DNA of 64,000 bases, taken from positions 310,001 to 374,000 of the forward strand of contig CAWEXB010000009.1 of assembly GCA_963812915.1 (NCBI GenBank), written 5' to 3'. The DNA is from JACVRW01 sp963812915. GTDB lineage: Bacteria > Actinomycetota > Thermoleophilia > Solirubrobacterales > Thermoleophilaceae. A model generated the notes under the pieces. The model had not been told where the DNA came from, did no database searches, and worked only from the letters and a program-made list of their open reading frames with translations. Of the stretch, positions 47,425-55,986 are shown in pieces; the first letter of the stretch is position 1, and every line of letters begins with the position of its first letter. The translations under genes were made by a program, and so were the position numbers.

Positions 47425-48021
47425 CTGCTCGTCGAGCACGAGGGCAGGCGGCCGCGGGTCGCCGACTCGGCCTACGTCGCCCCGTCGGCGGTGCTGAGCG
47501 GGGACGTGACGCTCGGTGAAGACGTGCGCGTCCTGTTCGGAGCCGTGCTCACTGCCGAGGGCGGGCCGGTCGAGGTCGGCGAGCGCTGCATCGTCATGGA
47601 GAACGCAGTGGTCCGCGGCCGCGAGGGCCACCCGGTGCGGCTGGGCGACCACGTCCTCGTGGGCCCACACGCACACGTAAACGGCGCCACGATCGAGGAC
47701 GACGTGTTCCTGGCGACCGGCGTATCCGTCTTCCCCGGGGCGCGCATCGGCAAGGGCTGCGAGGTGCGGATCAACGGCGTCGTGCACGTCAACAGCGCGC
47801 TCCGCGAGGGTCTGACCGTCCCGATCGGCTGGATCGCGGTAGGCGACCCCGCTGAGCTGTTCCCGCCCGAGGCGCACGAGGAGCTGTGGCCGATCCAGCA
47901 TCGGATGGACTTCCCCGGCACGGTGTTCGGCATCGAGCGGGCGGAGCTGACGATGGAGAAGGTGGCGCGCCGCTACGCGGAGCGGTTCGGCCGCCACCGC
48001 GAGGACCGCCTGCTCGAATAG
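47425..48021 (+). CDS. Gamma-carbonic-anhydrase-like left-handed beta-helix protein
   Basis: About 198 residues. Hexapeptide repeats are clear: SGDVTLGEDVRVLFGAVL, VEVGERCIVMENAVV, and metal-ligand-like histidines in GPHAHVNGATIEDD. The conserved N-terminus (VEHEGRRPRVADSAYVAPSA) begins well before the first ATG or GTG (47491); the only start in place is CTG 47425, so an unusual start or start loss is likely. Coupled to ybaK. Enzyme activity not proven. Confidence 0.8.
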   Translation: MLVEHEGRRPRVADSAYVAPSAVLSGDVTLGEDVRVLFGAVLTAEGGPVEVGERCIVMENAVVRGREGHPVRLGDHVLVGPHAHVNGATIEDDVFLATGVSVFPGARIGKGCEVRINGVVHVNSALREGLTVPIGWIAVGDPAELFPPEAHEELWPIQHRMDFPGTVFGIERAELTMEKVARRYAERFGRHREDRLLE

Positions 48022-48057
48022 ACATCAGATCGGGCCCCACGTGCGAACATCAACCCG

Positions 48058-48180
48058 ATGCTCCATATCGCGCACGCCGGCCACACCCTGACGACGATCG
48101 CCTACTTCCTCCCCGTCGTGGCGTTCATCGTCTGGCTGCTCGCGACCCAGATCCGCGAGCGCCGACGCAGTCGCGGCTAG
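48058..48180 (+). CDS. Small single-helix membrane protein
   Basis: 40 residues: MLHIAHAGHTLTTIAYFLPV then a hydrophobic helix (VAFIVWLLATQI) and a basic tail RERRRSRG. Typical small membrane protein. Lies 36 bp after the carbonic-anhydrase gene and 30 bp before the tRNA gene. Confidence 0.55.
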   Translation: MLHIAHAGHTLTTIAYFLPVVAFIVWLLATQIRERRRSRG

Positions 48181-48210
48181 CGCACACCACCGCTATGCTC
48201 GGTCCCGCAC

Positions 48211-48285
48211 GCGGGCGTAGCTCAGTTGGTTTAGAGCGCCGGCCTGTCACGCCGGAGGTCGCGGGTTCGAGTCCCGTCGCTCGCG
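48211..48285 (+). tRNA. tRNA-Asp (anticodon GTC)
   Basis: 75-nt cloverleaf. Acceptor GCGGGCG pairs with CGCTCGC; D-arm TAGCTCAGTTGG; anticodon stem CCGGC/GCCGG with loop CTGTCAC giving GTC; T-loop TTCGAGT. CCA is not encoded. Its 3' half lies in a 51-bp repeat found again at 61780, so this tRNA is the integration target of the island. Confidence 0.95.
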
Positions 48286-48287
48286 CT
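48237..48287 (+). repeat. attL: 51-bp direct repeat, 3' end of tRNA-Asp
   Basis: Identical over 51 bases to 61780-61830. It covers the anticodon stem 3' side through the tRNA end plus two bases, as in tyrosine-integrase target sites. Here it keeps the tRNA intact, so this is the left border of the island. Confidence 0.92.
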
Positions 48288-48388
48288 CAGCAGGGAGCCG
48301 CAACATGCCGCAATAGCAGGGAAAACGCGCTTCGACCCTTGCGCGGACCACCGCAGCCCAGCGCGCCCATCCGCAGGGTTCCGCACCA

Positions 48389-48410
48389 TAAACGTGGCGA
48401 AAACGTGGCA
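48389..48410 (+). repeat. Integrase arm-type repeat, left
   Basis: TAAACGTGGCGAAAACGTGG, matching 61724-61745 except one base, in the same orientation, 101 bp inside attL. The unit AACGTGGC occurs twice in tandem. Typical of integrase arm-binding sites. Confidence 0.7.
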
Positions 48411-48443
48411 GCGGAACCTGCGGCAGGGCTTCTCCGTTCCCGA

Positions 48444-48917
48444 TCAGTCGCAGTCGATCTTCGCGAAGGTCTGCTTGTAGGCGGTTTGCAGTTGTGTGGC
48501 CGCGCTCTGCACCTGGGCCTTTGCCCCGCTGGCGGAGAGGTTCGTACCGAGATCGCTTGCGACCGCCTGGACCTGGGAGGCGAACTCCTGGTTGGCCGAC
48601 TCGACCTCCTGCTTTCGGTCGTCGCTGAGGTCGCCCTGTGCGTCCTTGATGTCGTTGAGGTCGTTCTGGATCGCGTCGAGGTTCTCCTGCACGCCCTCCG
48701 TGGTCGCAGTCGCGGGAGTGAGCGCGGCCAGTTCGTTGACCTGCTTGTTCAGGTCGTCACGGGCGTCGCAGACCTGGTTCTGCGCCTTCTCCGCGTCGGA
48801 CTCTCCGCATCCGGCCGCCATTGCCGCAATCACGAGGAGTCCAGCGACGAGCAAACCAAGGCGCAGCATGGCCCTGCTCGGAGTAAACGCCTGTTGGGAA
48901 GTGTCTATGCGAGTCAT
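48444..48917 (-). CDS. Lipoprotein, alpha-helical
   Basis: 157 residues (or 141 from a second ATG at 48869). Lipobox in LLVIAAMAAGCGES. The mature part is almost entirely helical and polar, with a coiled-coil look (DARDDLNKQVNELAALTP, NLDAIQNDLNDIKDAQ), ending in a lone Cys (KIDCD). No family recognised. Only island gene left of the AI-2E transporter. Operator site 1 is 34 bp upstream. Confidence 0.75.
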   Translation of the reverse strand: MTRIDTSQQAFTPSRAMLRLGLLVAGLLVIAAMAAGCGESDAEKAQNQVCDARDDLNKQVNELAALTPATATTEGVQENLDAIQNDLNDIKDAQGDLSDDRKQEVESANQEFASQVQAVASDLGTNLSASGAKAQVQSAATQLQTAYKQTFAKIDCD

Positions 48918-48951
48918 GACCGCATTCCATCGTCCTGTCGCATTTGGAGCA

Positions 48952-48968
48952 TCACCCGGCTGGGATGA
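48952..48968 (-). promoter_or_regulatory. Palindromic operator, site 1 (lipoprotein)
   Basis: TCACCCGGCTGGGATGA, 34 bp before the lipoprotein start at 48917. The distal half is GGGATGA; the proximal half is CGGGTGA on the gene strand. Confidence 0.8.
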
Positions 48969-48987
48969 AATGTCGGCTCCGACGCTT

Positions 48988-50079
48988 CTAGCCGGACGGC
49001 GCGGGCGCCGGCGCCGGCTGACCTCTGGCCTCGGCCTCGCTGCGGGCTCGCAGTTCGTTGCTGATGTGCACGGCGGCGGAGGTCAGTGGGGCGGCGAGGG
49101 TCAGCCCGACCATCCCGAATAGGGCGCCGGCGCCGATCGTGACGACGAGCACCACGAGGGGGTTGAGGCTCAGCGTCGCGCCCATCACGAACGGCTGGAT
49201 CATCTGCTGGAGGATCCCGTTCGCGAGCAGACAGACGATCGCCAGGATCGCCGCGTCGGGCGTGCTGCCGGCGCCGAGCGCGATCATCACCGCGAAGCCG
49301 CCGGCGACCCAGGCGCCGACGAAGGGCACGTAGGCGCCCACGAACGTGACGACCGCGATCGTGCCGGCGAGCGGCACACCGAGGATCAGCGCCGTGCCGC
49401 CGATCACGACGGCGTTGAAGGCGGCGATGATCGTCACGGCCAGGAAGTAGCTGCGCAGCGACTTGGCGATGTTGGCCGTGACGATGGCGGCGTCCGCTTG
49501 GGGGATGCCCATGTGACGGTTGATGAACGCGCGCATTACCGGCCCGTCTTTCAGCACGAACAGCGTGCTGAGCACCGCGAAAGCGAGGAAGAACACCAGC
49601 GACTTCAGGCCCTCGATGCCCGCCGCGACCCCGCTCAGCAGGGTCGTGCGGACGTCGGGGGCGGTCTCCTGCACGTCCTCGGTGGCTTTCTGCGCGTTGT
49701 CCACGCCGACGTCGCTCAACCACCCCTCGATCTTGACCAGCGCCTGGTTCGCCTTCGCCGAGATGTCGCCCGACTGGGCGGATATGCCGCCGAAGACGAG
49801 GCAGAAGATGAGCACCCCGATGGCCACAAGCCCGAGCAGGACGAGGATCGCGCCCCAGATGCGCGGAACGCTGTGGCGCTCCAGCCAGTCGACCGCGGGT
49901 CCGGCCACTGCGCCGAGCACCGTGGCGAGGATGACCGGCATGACGATCGTCGACGTCTCAGCGAGTAGCCAGATGAGGCCGACGATGACCAGCACGAAGC
50001 CGACCAGCAGCCACGACGAGAATCCCAGAGTCCTGAGCCACCCAGGGGCGGCAGGACTGTCGTATGTGCTGGTCGCCAT
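48988..50079 (-). CDS. AI-2E family transporter
   Basis: 363 residues, eight-helix permease of the AI-2E/PerM family (PF01594). Helices near the N-terminus (WLLVGFVLVIVGLIWLLAE, PVILATVLGAVAGPAVDWL), a large hydrophilic loop (about residues 95-150), KDGPVMRAFINRHM and then VPLAGTIAVVTFVGAYVPFV and QQMIQPFVMGATLSLNPLVV, the two family hallmarks. Homologues export signal molecules or Na+/H+; substrate unknown. Own operator (site 2) and a leader hairpin covering the SD (50083-50132). Confidence 0.92.
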   Translation of the reverse strand: MATSTYDSPAAPGWLRTLGFSSWLLVGFVLVIVGLIWLLAETSTIVMPVILATVLGAVAGPAVDWLERHSVPRIWGAILVLLGLVAIGVLIFCLVFGGISAQSGDISAKANQALVKIEGWLSDVGVDNAQKATEDVQETAPDVRTTLLSGVAAGIEGLKSLVFFLAFAVLSTLFVLKDGPVMRAFINRHMGIPQADAAIVTANIAKSLRSYFLAVTIIAAFNAVVIGGTALILGVPLAGTIAVVTFVGAYVPFVGAWVAGGFAVMIALGAGSTPDAAILAIVCLLANGILQQMIQPFVMGATLSLNPLVVLVVTIGAGALFGMVGLTLAAPLTSAAVHISNELRARSEAEARGQPAPAPAPSG

Positions 50080-50082
50080 TGA

Positions 50083-50132
50083 AGCCTCCGATGCAGCCGT
50101 CGCTGGTTACGTGATCGGCATCATCGGAGGCT
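50083..50132 (-). promoter_or_regulatory. Leader hairpin masking the AI-2E gene ribosome binding site
   Basis: A perfect 11-bp inverted repeat, AGCCTCCGATG (50083-50093) and CATCGGAGGCT (50122-50132). On the transcript the right-hand arm holds the SD (GGAGG) five bases before the ATG at 50079, so the SD is base-paired in the folded leader. The complementary upstream arm is conserved in the DUF1269 leader. Possible translational control. Confidence 0.6.
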
Positions 50133-50147
50133 GAGCGCGCGCCCGCG

Positions 50148-50164
50148 TCATCCTCGCGGTATGA
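50148..50164 (-). promoter_or_regulatory. Palindromic operator, site 2 (AI-2E transporter)
   Basis: TCATCCTCGCGGTATGA, 68 bp before the transporter start. Followed toward the gene by GCGGGCGCGCGCTCAGCCTC, which matches the sequence after site 6. Confidence 0.8.
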
Positions 50165-50181
50165 AATCCGGATCGGATCGG

Positions 50182-51078
50182 TCAGGTTTCCGGGTTGCTC
50201 ACGCGGGCTGAGGGTGGCGCGGAGTGAGCACGCGCTCCGGTGAGACTGGCGCTCATCTTGATTGCCCTGACCGCGCCTGTTGCGCCTGCCTGCAGCGTGA
50301 CACCCAAGGCGATGAGGATGATTCCAGGAATCAGGAGAACGCTCGATCCGAGCATTAGGAGGCCGAGGCGGCCGAGGAGGTAGGGCGGTGCGGAAACCGT
50401 CACGCCCAATGCGGTGCTGACCACGCTTGTCGTGAGTTTGTCCCGCCTCGATTGGGTCGGCTTGACTCCGATCAGTCGCGCTGGCACTGCGACGTAGCTG
50501 ACCATCATCACTCCGATGACGATTCCCAGCGAGAGCGTGAACCAGGGGCGCCCCCAGCGGGTCACCACCGTTGTCGACAGCGCGAGCAGTAAGCCGACGA
50601 CGGCGCCCGAAACCAGGATCGGCGTGAGGTGACGCCGCGCCTGCGCGACGGCCGGCCGGATCTCGGGGGCACCTGGTCGCGAGATCGCGAACGCGAACAC
50701 GGCGTTCAGGAAGAAGCTCGCGACGGTGATCGCGACGATGGCCAGGATGATCGGAACAAGCACCGGGCCGCGGAGCACATTGAACGAATGGCCGTGCAGC
50801 ACGTGCGCCCTGAGGTCGGCCATCGCCGCCCAGACCCAGATCGCCGGGAGGAGCTGTACGAGCGTGAGGCGCCAGTTGGCCACAAGCAGCCTAAGCCCAT
50901 CGAAGAGCAACGCGAACGCGCCGACCGCGAACGCGAGTGGAGAGAACACGCGCCGAGAGCGGCTCAGCCGGAGGACCGCCTCCTCGATCCTCGCCTCGTC
51001 ACTTTCCTCGATCGCCCGCACGAGCGCGCCGATACGAGTGGTGAGAGAGCCCAGGCGCCTTCCGAAGCTCCGCTTCAC
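50182..51078 (-). CDS. Hypothetical multi-pass membrane protein
   Basis: 298 residues. Basic N-terminus, then at least six hydrophobic segments, including LAFAVGAFALLFDGLRLLVA, PVLVPIILAIVAITVASFFL, TPILVSGAVVGLLLALS, FTLSLGIVIGVMMVSYVAVP and LLMLGSSVLLIPGIILIALG. A YIP1 or DUF975-like architecture is possible but not certain. Operator site 3 is 34 bp upstream. Function unknown. Confidence 0.75.
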   Translation of the reverse strand: MKRSFGRRLGSLTTRIGALVRAIEESDEARIEEAVLRLSRSRRVFSPLAFAVGAFALLFDGLRLLVANWRLTLVQLLPAIWVWAAMADLRAHVLHGHSFNVLRGPVLVPIILAIVAITVASFFLNAVFAFAISRPGAPEIRPAVAQARRHLTPILVSGAVVGLLLALSTTVVTRWGRPWFTLSLGIVIGVMMVSYVAVPARLIGVKPTQSRRDKLTTSVVSTALGVTVSAPPYLLGRLGLLMLGSSVLLIPGIILIALGVTLQAGATGAVRAIKMSASLTGARAHSAPPSARVSNPET

Positions 51079-51112
51079 ACGAGGACTATGGGCGTGCAGT
51101 CGCCGGCATTCC

Positions 51113-51129
51113 TCATACCGATGGCATGA
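51113..51129 (-). promoter_or_regulatory. Palindromic operator, site 3 (membrane protein)
   Basis: TCATACCGATGGCATGA, the most symmetrical copy, 34 bp before the start at 51078, the same distance as site 1. Confidence 0.82.
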
Positions 51130-51141
51130 ATTCGCAGGCCG

Positions 51142-51486
51142 TCACCGGTCGAACCGCTCGAGCGCAGCTTCGACGTCGTAGCCGAGCGCGAGCGCGACCT
51201 TAGGGGCACACTGGACGACTCGCGCAGTGCCCGTTACGGGCGTGACCGCCTCGAGGCTGGCAACGATCTCGTTACTTGTCGCCCCGGCTGCGAGCGCGAG
51301 CGCCACGGCGTGCTGGAACGACGAAGGGGCGGCATCGACAGCGATCGTCGCAGCGACGCGCACGAGTGCCGCGGTCCTCTCGTCGATGGCCGTCGTTGCG
51401 AATGAGCCGCCATCCGTCGCGATCGCTTCGAGAAGCGCCTCGTCATGTACCGCGAGCCGACGCAGATGGTGCTTGTACTCGTTCAT
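51142..51486 (-). CDS. AhpD/CMD-fold protein without the CxxC motif
   Basis: 114 residues resembling carboxymuconolactone-decarboxylase-like proteins: DERTAALVRVAATIAVDAAP, then SSFQHAVALALAAGATSNEI and VTPVTGTARVVQ. The catalytic CxxC of AhpD peroxidases is absent, so peroxidase activity is unlikely. Paralogue of the protein at 55594. Its operator (site 4) sits inside the last codons of the MalT-like gene. Confidence 0.7.
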   Translation of the reverse strand: MNEYKHHLRRLAVHDEALLEAIATDGGSFATTAIDERTAALVRVAATIAVDAAPSSFQHAVALALAAGATSNEIVASLEAVTPVTGTARVVQCAPKVALALGYDVEAALERFDR

Positions 51487-51516
51487 TGCCTCCGTGCGTA
51501 TCCAACCCGCCGGGGG

Positions 51517-53799
51517 CTACCTGCGCATCATCCCTCCGGTATGAGATCTGCCGCCTGCGGATAGACCGAGCTCTCCAAGCAGCCCCACCTCGACAGCACG
51601 CTCGATCGCCTCGCTTCGAGATGAGACACCCAGCTTGCGGTAGATCGAAACCGCCTCAGTCTTGACGGTGTTGCGCGAGATGAACAGCCTGCTCGCGATC
51701 TCCGGAAACATGAGATGGGTGGCGAGGAACGGGAGCAGCCGGAGCTCCGCGCCTGTCAGGCTCATCGCCCAGGCCCCGTCCGAGCCGGAGGTCGCCGCGA
51801 GGCGGTCGCGCAGCTCGCGTGCATCCTCGACCAGCGAGCCCATCTGCGGACGGAGCTCGAGCAGCTCTTCGGTCTCGGTAAGAACCGTGCGGGCCGCGCC
51901 GGGCTCCGCGAGCGCGAGATGGGCGCGGGTGAGCTCGAGCCCCACCTCGACGGTCACCCAGGGGATGCCCTGGTCGAGCATTGGGCGCAGACGGTGCGCG
52001 CGGGTCAGCGCGGCCCGTGCATCGTCCTGTCTCGCGTCGTGCAGTGCGACGCGCGCGGTCGCCACGTGCGCGAGCGCGCTCGATGAGTAGTCGCCGAGGC
52101 CCGCTTCGTCGACGAGCGCTTGCGCCTCGGCCGCTCGTCGCGCCGCCTCGCCCCAGGCTCCTTGGTTCGCCGCCAGGAGCGCGAGCTGCGCCTGGGCAAG
52201 GTAGACGTCCTCAGTGGCGCCGCGGGGCAGCCCCTTTTCAACGGCTGCGGTGAGGTCGTCCGTGGCGCACTCGGTCGCGCCGAGCAGCGCGTGCGCAACG
52301 CCCCGCCCCAGGAGTGCGACAGTGACCCAATCGCTCTCCGGGGGGAGTTGCTTCAGCGCCAGATCGCTGTCGGCAAACGCCTGCCCGACACCATTCGGCA
52401 TCATGTGCGCTCGCAGCGTGGCGACCCAGGGCTCGATCGTCGCGCTGCCATCCGAGAGTGGGATCGTCGAGGTTGCCCCATCGGCGAGAGCGAGCCACCG
52501 CTCGGCATCTCCAGGGCGACCCGTCAGCGCTCGGACCCAGGCGCCAACGACGGCGAGTGCAGGATATCGCCGCAACTCGTCATCGCTGAACCACCCCAGC
52601 CACTCCTCCAAGGTCTCAATCCGGCCGTCGTAGTGGACGGCCAGGGCAAGGGCGTCGATCAAGCCGGCGACCGTGTCCGTCTCACCGGCAGCGTGCCCGT
52701 AGGCGACCGCCGCCTCGTTGAAGCCGTTGTCGATGCACCAGGTCATCGCCCGGCTGTTGAGTGCGGGGAGCATCTCGGGCTCGGTGTGCTCGAGCTCGCT
52801 ACGCAGCAGCTGGCCGAACAGGTGGTGGTAGCGATACCACGCACCGCGGCGGTCGAGCGGCACCACGAAGCAGTTCGTTCGCTCGAGCGTCTCGAGCGTG
52901 TGTGCCGAGCGGGTCGTCTGGAGCACGGCGTCGCACAGCCCACCGGACATCCGGTCCAGCACCGAGGTGTACTTGAGGAAATGCGCTTCGGCCGCCGGCA
53001 GCCGCGACAGGAGCTCGAGGCGGAAGTAGTCGGACACGAAGCGGTCGTCACCGTTCCAGGCTGAGACGCCTGCCGGGTTTGGCGCCCCGGCCTGCAACGA
53101 CAGCGCCGCGAGATACAGGCCGGCGGGCCAGCCCTCCGTCCGCTCGGTCAACTCGGACAGCTCGCCCGCGTCGAGTTCGACTCCGGCCGCCTCCAGCAGC
53201 GACTCGGCCTCCTCCTGGTCCAGCCGGAGATCCGCCACGCCGATCTCGTGCACCGATCCCTGCGCCCGCCAGCGGGCAAGCGGCAGCGGCGGCTCTTCCC
53301 GGCTCGCGATCGCGATCTGCGAGCCCTCCGGCACGTACCGAAACAGCTCCGTGAGCACGTCGAGACAGGACGGATTGGCGACGGTGTGCAGATCGTCGAG
53401 CACCAGCACCACTGGGTTCTCGAGCGCAGCCAGCGCACCACCGACGCGCGGGACGCGTAACGCCCAACCCGACCCCCCGGGACCCGACAACGCGTCGAAC
53501 ACCTCGGGCGGGAGCGGCTCGACCCCGTGAATCGCGGCCGCGAGGTACCGCAGGAACACCACGGCGTCGTCGTCTCGCCCGTCGAGCGCGACCCACGCGA
53601 ATGGACGCGGATCGGCATCCGCCCACCGCGCCAGAAGGGTCGTCTTGCCGTATCCCGCGGGCGCGACCACCGTCACGAAAGGCAAGGCCGACGTGCACAG
53701 CCGGGCGATCACGTCCGCCTTCGCCACGGTCCCCGGCCGAGGCAAGGGCGCAGCGAGCTTGACCTCCACAAGGTCGTAGGGCACTTCCGCGAGGGCCAT
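51517..53799 (-). CDS. MalT-like ATP-dependent LuxR-family regulator
   Basis: About 760 residues from ATG 53799 (frame open to 53853). STAND-type architecture: P-loop APAGYGKTTLLARWADADP, Walker B PVVLVLDDLHTVANP, a TPR-like helical middle (~450-690) and a C-terminal LuxR HTH (LTGAELRLLPFLATHLMFPE, ISRNTVKTEAVSIYRKL). MalT family members bind ATP and an inducer and activate from boxes GGGGAKGAGG; the palindromes around this gene contain GGNATGA. Most likely the regulator of the island, probably autoregulated from site 5. Inducer unknown. Confidence 0.88.
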   Translation of the reverse strand: MALAEVPYDLVEVKLAAPLPRPGTVAKADVIARLCTSALPFVTVVAPAGYGKTTLLARWADADPRPFAWVALDGRDDDAVVFLRYLAAAIHGVEPLPPEVFDALSGPGGSGWALRVPRVGGALAALENPVVLVLDDLHTVANPSCLDVLTELFRYVPEGSQIAIASREEPPLPLARWRAQGSVHEIGVADLRLDQEEAESLLEAAGVELDAGELSELTERTEGWPAGLYLAALSLQAGAPNPAGVSAWNGDDRFVSDYFRLELLSRLPAAEAHFLKYTSVLDRMSGGLCDAVLQTTRSAHTLETLERTNCFVVPLDRRGAWYRYHHLFGQLLRSELEHTEPEMLPALNSRAMTWCIDNGFNEAAVAYGHAAGETDTVAGLIDALALAVHYDGRIETLEEWLGWFSDDELRRYPALAVVGAWVRALTGRPGDAERWLALADGATSTIPLSDGSATIEPWVATLRAHMMPNGVGQAFADSDLALKQLPPESDWVTVALLGRGVAHALLGATECATDDLTAAVEKGLPRGATEDVYLAQAQLALLAANQGAWGEAARRAAEAQALVDEAGLGDYSSSALAHVATARVALHDARQDDARAALTRAHRLRPMLDQGIPWVTVEVGLELTRAHLALAEPGAARTVLTETEELLELRPQMGSLVEDARELRDRLAATSGSDGAWAMSLTGAELRLLPFLATHLMFPEIASRLFISRNTVKTEAVSIYRKLGVSSRSEAIERAVEVGLLGELGLSAGGRSHTGGMMRR
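51528..51544 (-). promoter_or_regulatory. Palindromic operator, site 4 (AhpD-fold protein)
   Basis: TCATCCCTCCGGTATGA, 41 bp before the start at 51486. Lies within the last codons of the MalT-like gene, showing tight packing. Confidence 0.8.
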
Positions 53800-53840
53800 C
53801 GCAAGCCTGATGCTACGGCGTTGCCGCGCGGGAACGCCAG

Positions 53841-53892
53841 ATTCACCCCGCAAATCACCCGCAACACCTCGTAAATCACCCCGTTGGTATGA
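53841..53892 (-). promoter_or_regulatory. Operator site 5 with extra half-sites, MalT/DUF1254 divergent promoter
   Basis: The full palindrome TCACCCCGTTGGTATGA (53876-53892) is preceded by two further half-sites, TCACCCC (53843) and TCACCCG (53855), each in an A/T-rich AAATCACCC-type context. It lies 76 bp before the MalT-like start and 120 bp before the DUF1254 start, between the two divergent genes. Clustered half-sites fit cooperative binding. Confidence 0.75.
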
Positions 53893-54012
53893 GGAAAGGC
53901 AGACGGCGCACGCCTACGCTCAGCGCGCAATCCCATCTCTTCTCGTCCTCACGGCTGATGGCCCGGATCTACGTTCTGGCTTCGTGCCGTCTCTAACCAC
54001 CAGGAGTGACAC

Positions 54013-55645
54013 ATGACCGTTTCCGGCGACACGCTGTCGCTCCGTCTCGACACCTGAGCGGCTCGACAGCCGGCTCGGGACGCTCGACTTCGTCGACGGC
54101 GTGCCGAGCGGCGAGACCGCGGAGCTCGTGTACCAGCACCTCGACTTCGTGCACGCCCTCAACGTCTATCTCGACGGCTTCGGAGGAGCGTCGACGTACG
54201 CGATCCGGAAGGGCTTCCACGAGGCGGGCGTGGAGGACAACTCGATCATGATCTTCTCAGAGCTGATGGGGTCGGAGTCCGTATTCCTGACCGCGAATGC
54301 CGACACGGTCTACTTCGTCGGAATCGTCGGTCTCACGTCGGGGCCGATGGTCGTCGAGACGCCTCCGCAGGCGCTCGGTGTGATCGACGACATGTGGTGG
54401 GGGTGGATCATCGACTTCGGCCTGTCGGGCCCGGATCGCGGCGAGGGCGGCCGGTTCCTGCTCGTCCCACCCGGCTACGACGGCCCGCTGCCGGACAGCG
54501 GCTACCACGTCGGAGAGTCGCGCACGTCGAGGGCGCTCCTACTCGGGCGGTCGTTCCTGACGGACGACGACCCGGCGCCGACCGTCGAGACGATCAAGAG
54601 CACGATGAAGGTCTACCCCTACGCGCCGGGCAGTGCCGGCACGAGCGTCGCGACGCTGCTCGAGGGCCACGTGCAACCCGCTCCACCGGCGAAGGTGCCC
54701 GAGACGGTCTTCGTGGAGGGGAGCGGGAAGGCGTTCAACACGGTGCCGCCGAGCGACTTCGGCTTCTTCGAGCTGATCGACGAGGTGGTGCAGGAGGAGC
54801 CCGCCGGCAGCACGAACGCCGAGCTCCTGGGACAGCTGGCGGCGATCGGGCTCATCAAGGGCGAGCCCTTCGAGCCGGACGAGCGGATGCGTCGCATCCT
54901 CGAGGATGCGGCCGCCGTCGGGGCCGCGACCTCACGGGCGCTGTACTTCGACCCGCGAGCGTCGGAAGGGTTCACGTACTACGACGGCTCAGCCTGGTTC
55001 AACCCGCTGTGGGTCGGTGGGTACACGTTCGAGACGCCGCCGCCCCTGGTCACGAAAGATGGGATCAAGCCGTTCCCGGTCACCGGCGTCCGGAAGCAAC
55101 ACTCCAGGACCGCATTCTTGTACGCGGCCACCGGGGTGTCGCCTGCGATGTGCATGCGGCTGACCGGGATCGGGTCGCAGTACCTCATGGCCACCAAAGA
55201 CGCCGACGGCAACAGGCTCGACGGCGCGAAGAGCTACCGGTTGACGCTGCCACCGGACATTCCGGCGGCCCGCTTCTGGTCGGTCACCCTCTACGACAAC
55301 GAGACGCGCTCGATGCTCGAGACCCCGCAGCGCTTCCCGCGGGCCGGGAGCCAGTCCTACCCGACACCGGCGGCGACCGCGAACGACGACGGCTCGACGA
55401 CCATCACCTTCGGTCCGGAGCGTCCCGAGGACAGCCCGGAGGGCAACTGGATCCAGACGACCGAGCGCAAGGGCTGGTTCCCGATCCTGCGCCTCTACAG
55501 CCCGCTCGAGCCGTTCTTCGACAAGTCCTGGCGCCCGAGCGAAATCGAGTCCCTGGCCTACGACACGGTCAAGACCGAACGAAAGGAAGCACCATGGCCC
55601 AGCCGACAAATGAGACCGCGGTCCTCGACCTACTCAAGGACATGA
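54013..55645 (+). CDS. DUF1254/DUF1214-family protein, one frameshift
   Basis: About 543 residues. ATG 54013; a single extra base near 54052 breaks the frame, after which TPERLDSRLGTLDFVDGVPS, LVYQHLDFVHALNVYLDGFG, ESVFLTANADTVYFVGIVGL, MWWGWIIDFGLSGPDRGEGG and the C-terminal FWSVTLYDNETRSML are typical of DUF1254 plus DUF1214. Function of the family is unknown. The ORF runs 52 bases into the next gene; a lost stop is possible. Divergent from the MalT-like gene. Confidence 0.8.
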
Positions 55646-55924
55646 CTGCGTCCTCGCTCGACGCGCACGAATCTCGACGAGCAAACGCTCATGCTCGTTC
55701 GCATCGCCGCGCTGGTCGCCGTCGATGCCCCGCCGGTCTCGTATGCGATGAACCTCGAAGCGGCAGGCGAGGTCGGTGTCGACGCCGAGCAGGTCCGCGG
55801 CGTGCTTGCGGCGATCGCACCGATCGTCGGGACGACGCGAGTCGTGTCGGCGACGAGCAGCATCGTCGGTGCGCTCGCGCTCGAGATCGAGGTCGCGGAG
55901 CTCGATGGCCAAGGCGAGCAATAA
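55594..55924 (+). CDS. AhpD/CMD-fold protein, paralogue, one frameshift
   Basis: About 109 residues. ATG 55594 with AAAGGAAG SD; an extra G near 55667 shifts the frame. Corrected, it reads NLDEQTLMLVRIAALVAVDA then PPVSYAMNLEAAGEVGVDAE and PIVGTTRVVSATSSIVGALA. No CxxC. Matches the island's other AhpD-fold protein at shared positions VDA-P-S and P-VGT-RVV. Lies in the DUF1254 operon. Confidence 0.7.
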
Positions 55925-55986
55925 CCGCGCTGGCCGGAGCGCCCCTCGTCGAGGGGCGGCTTCCGCGCCGGAATGAGGCGCGCGAT

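Noticed and set aside
54013..54057. MTVSGDTLSLRLDT as a leader peptide for the DUF1254 gene
   Set aside because: The conserved DUF1254 N-terminus begins before the next start in the new frame, so a single-base error is more likely.
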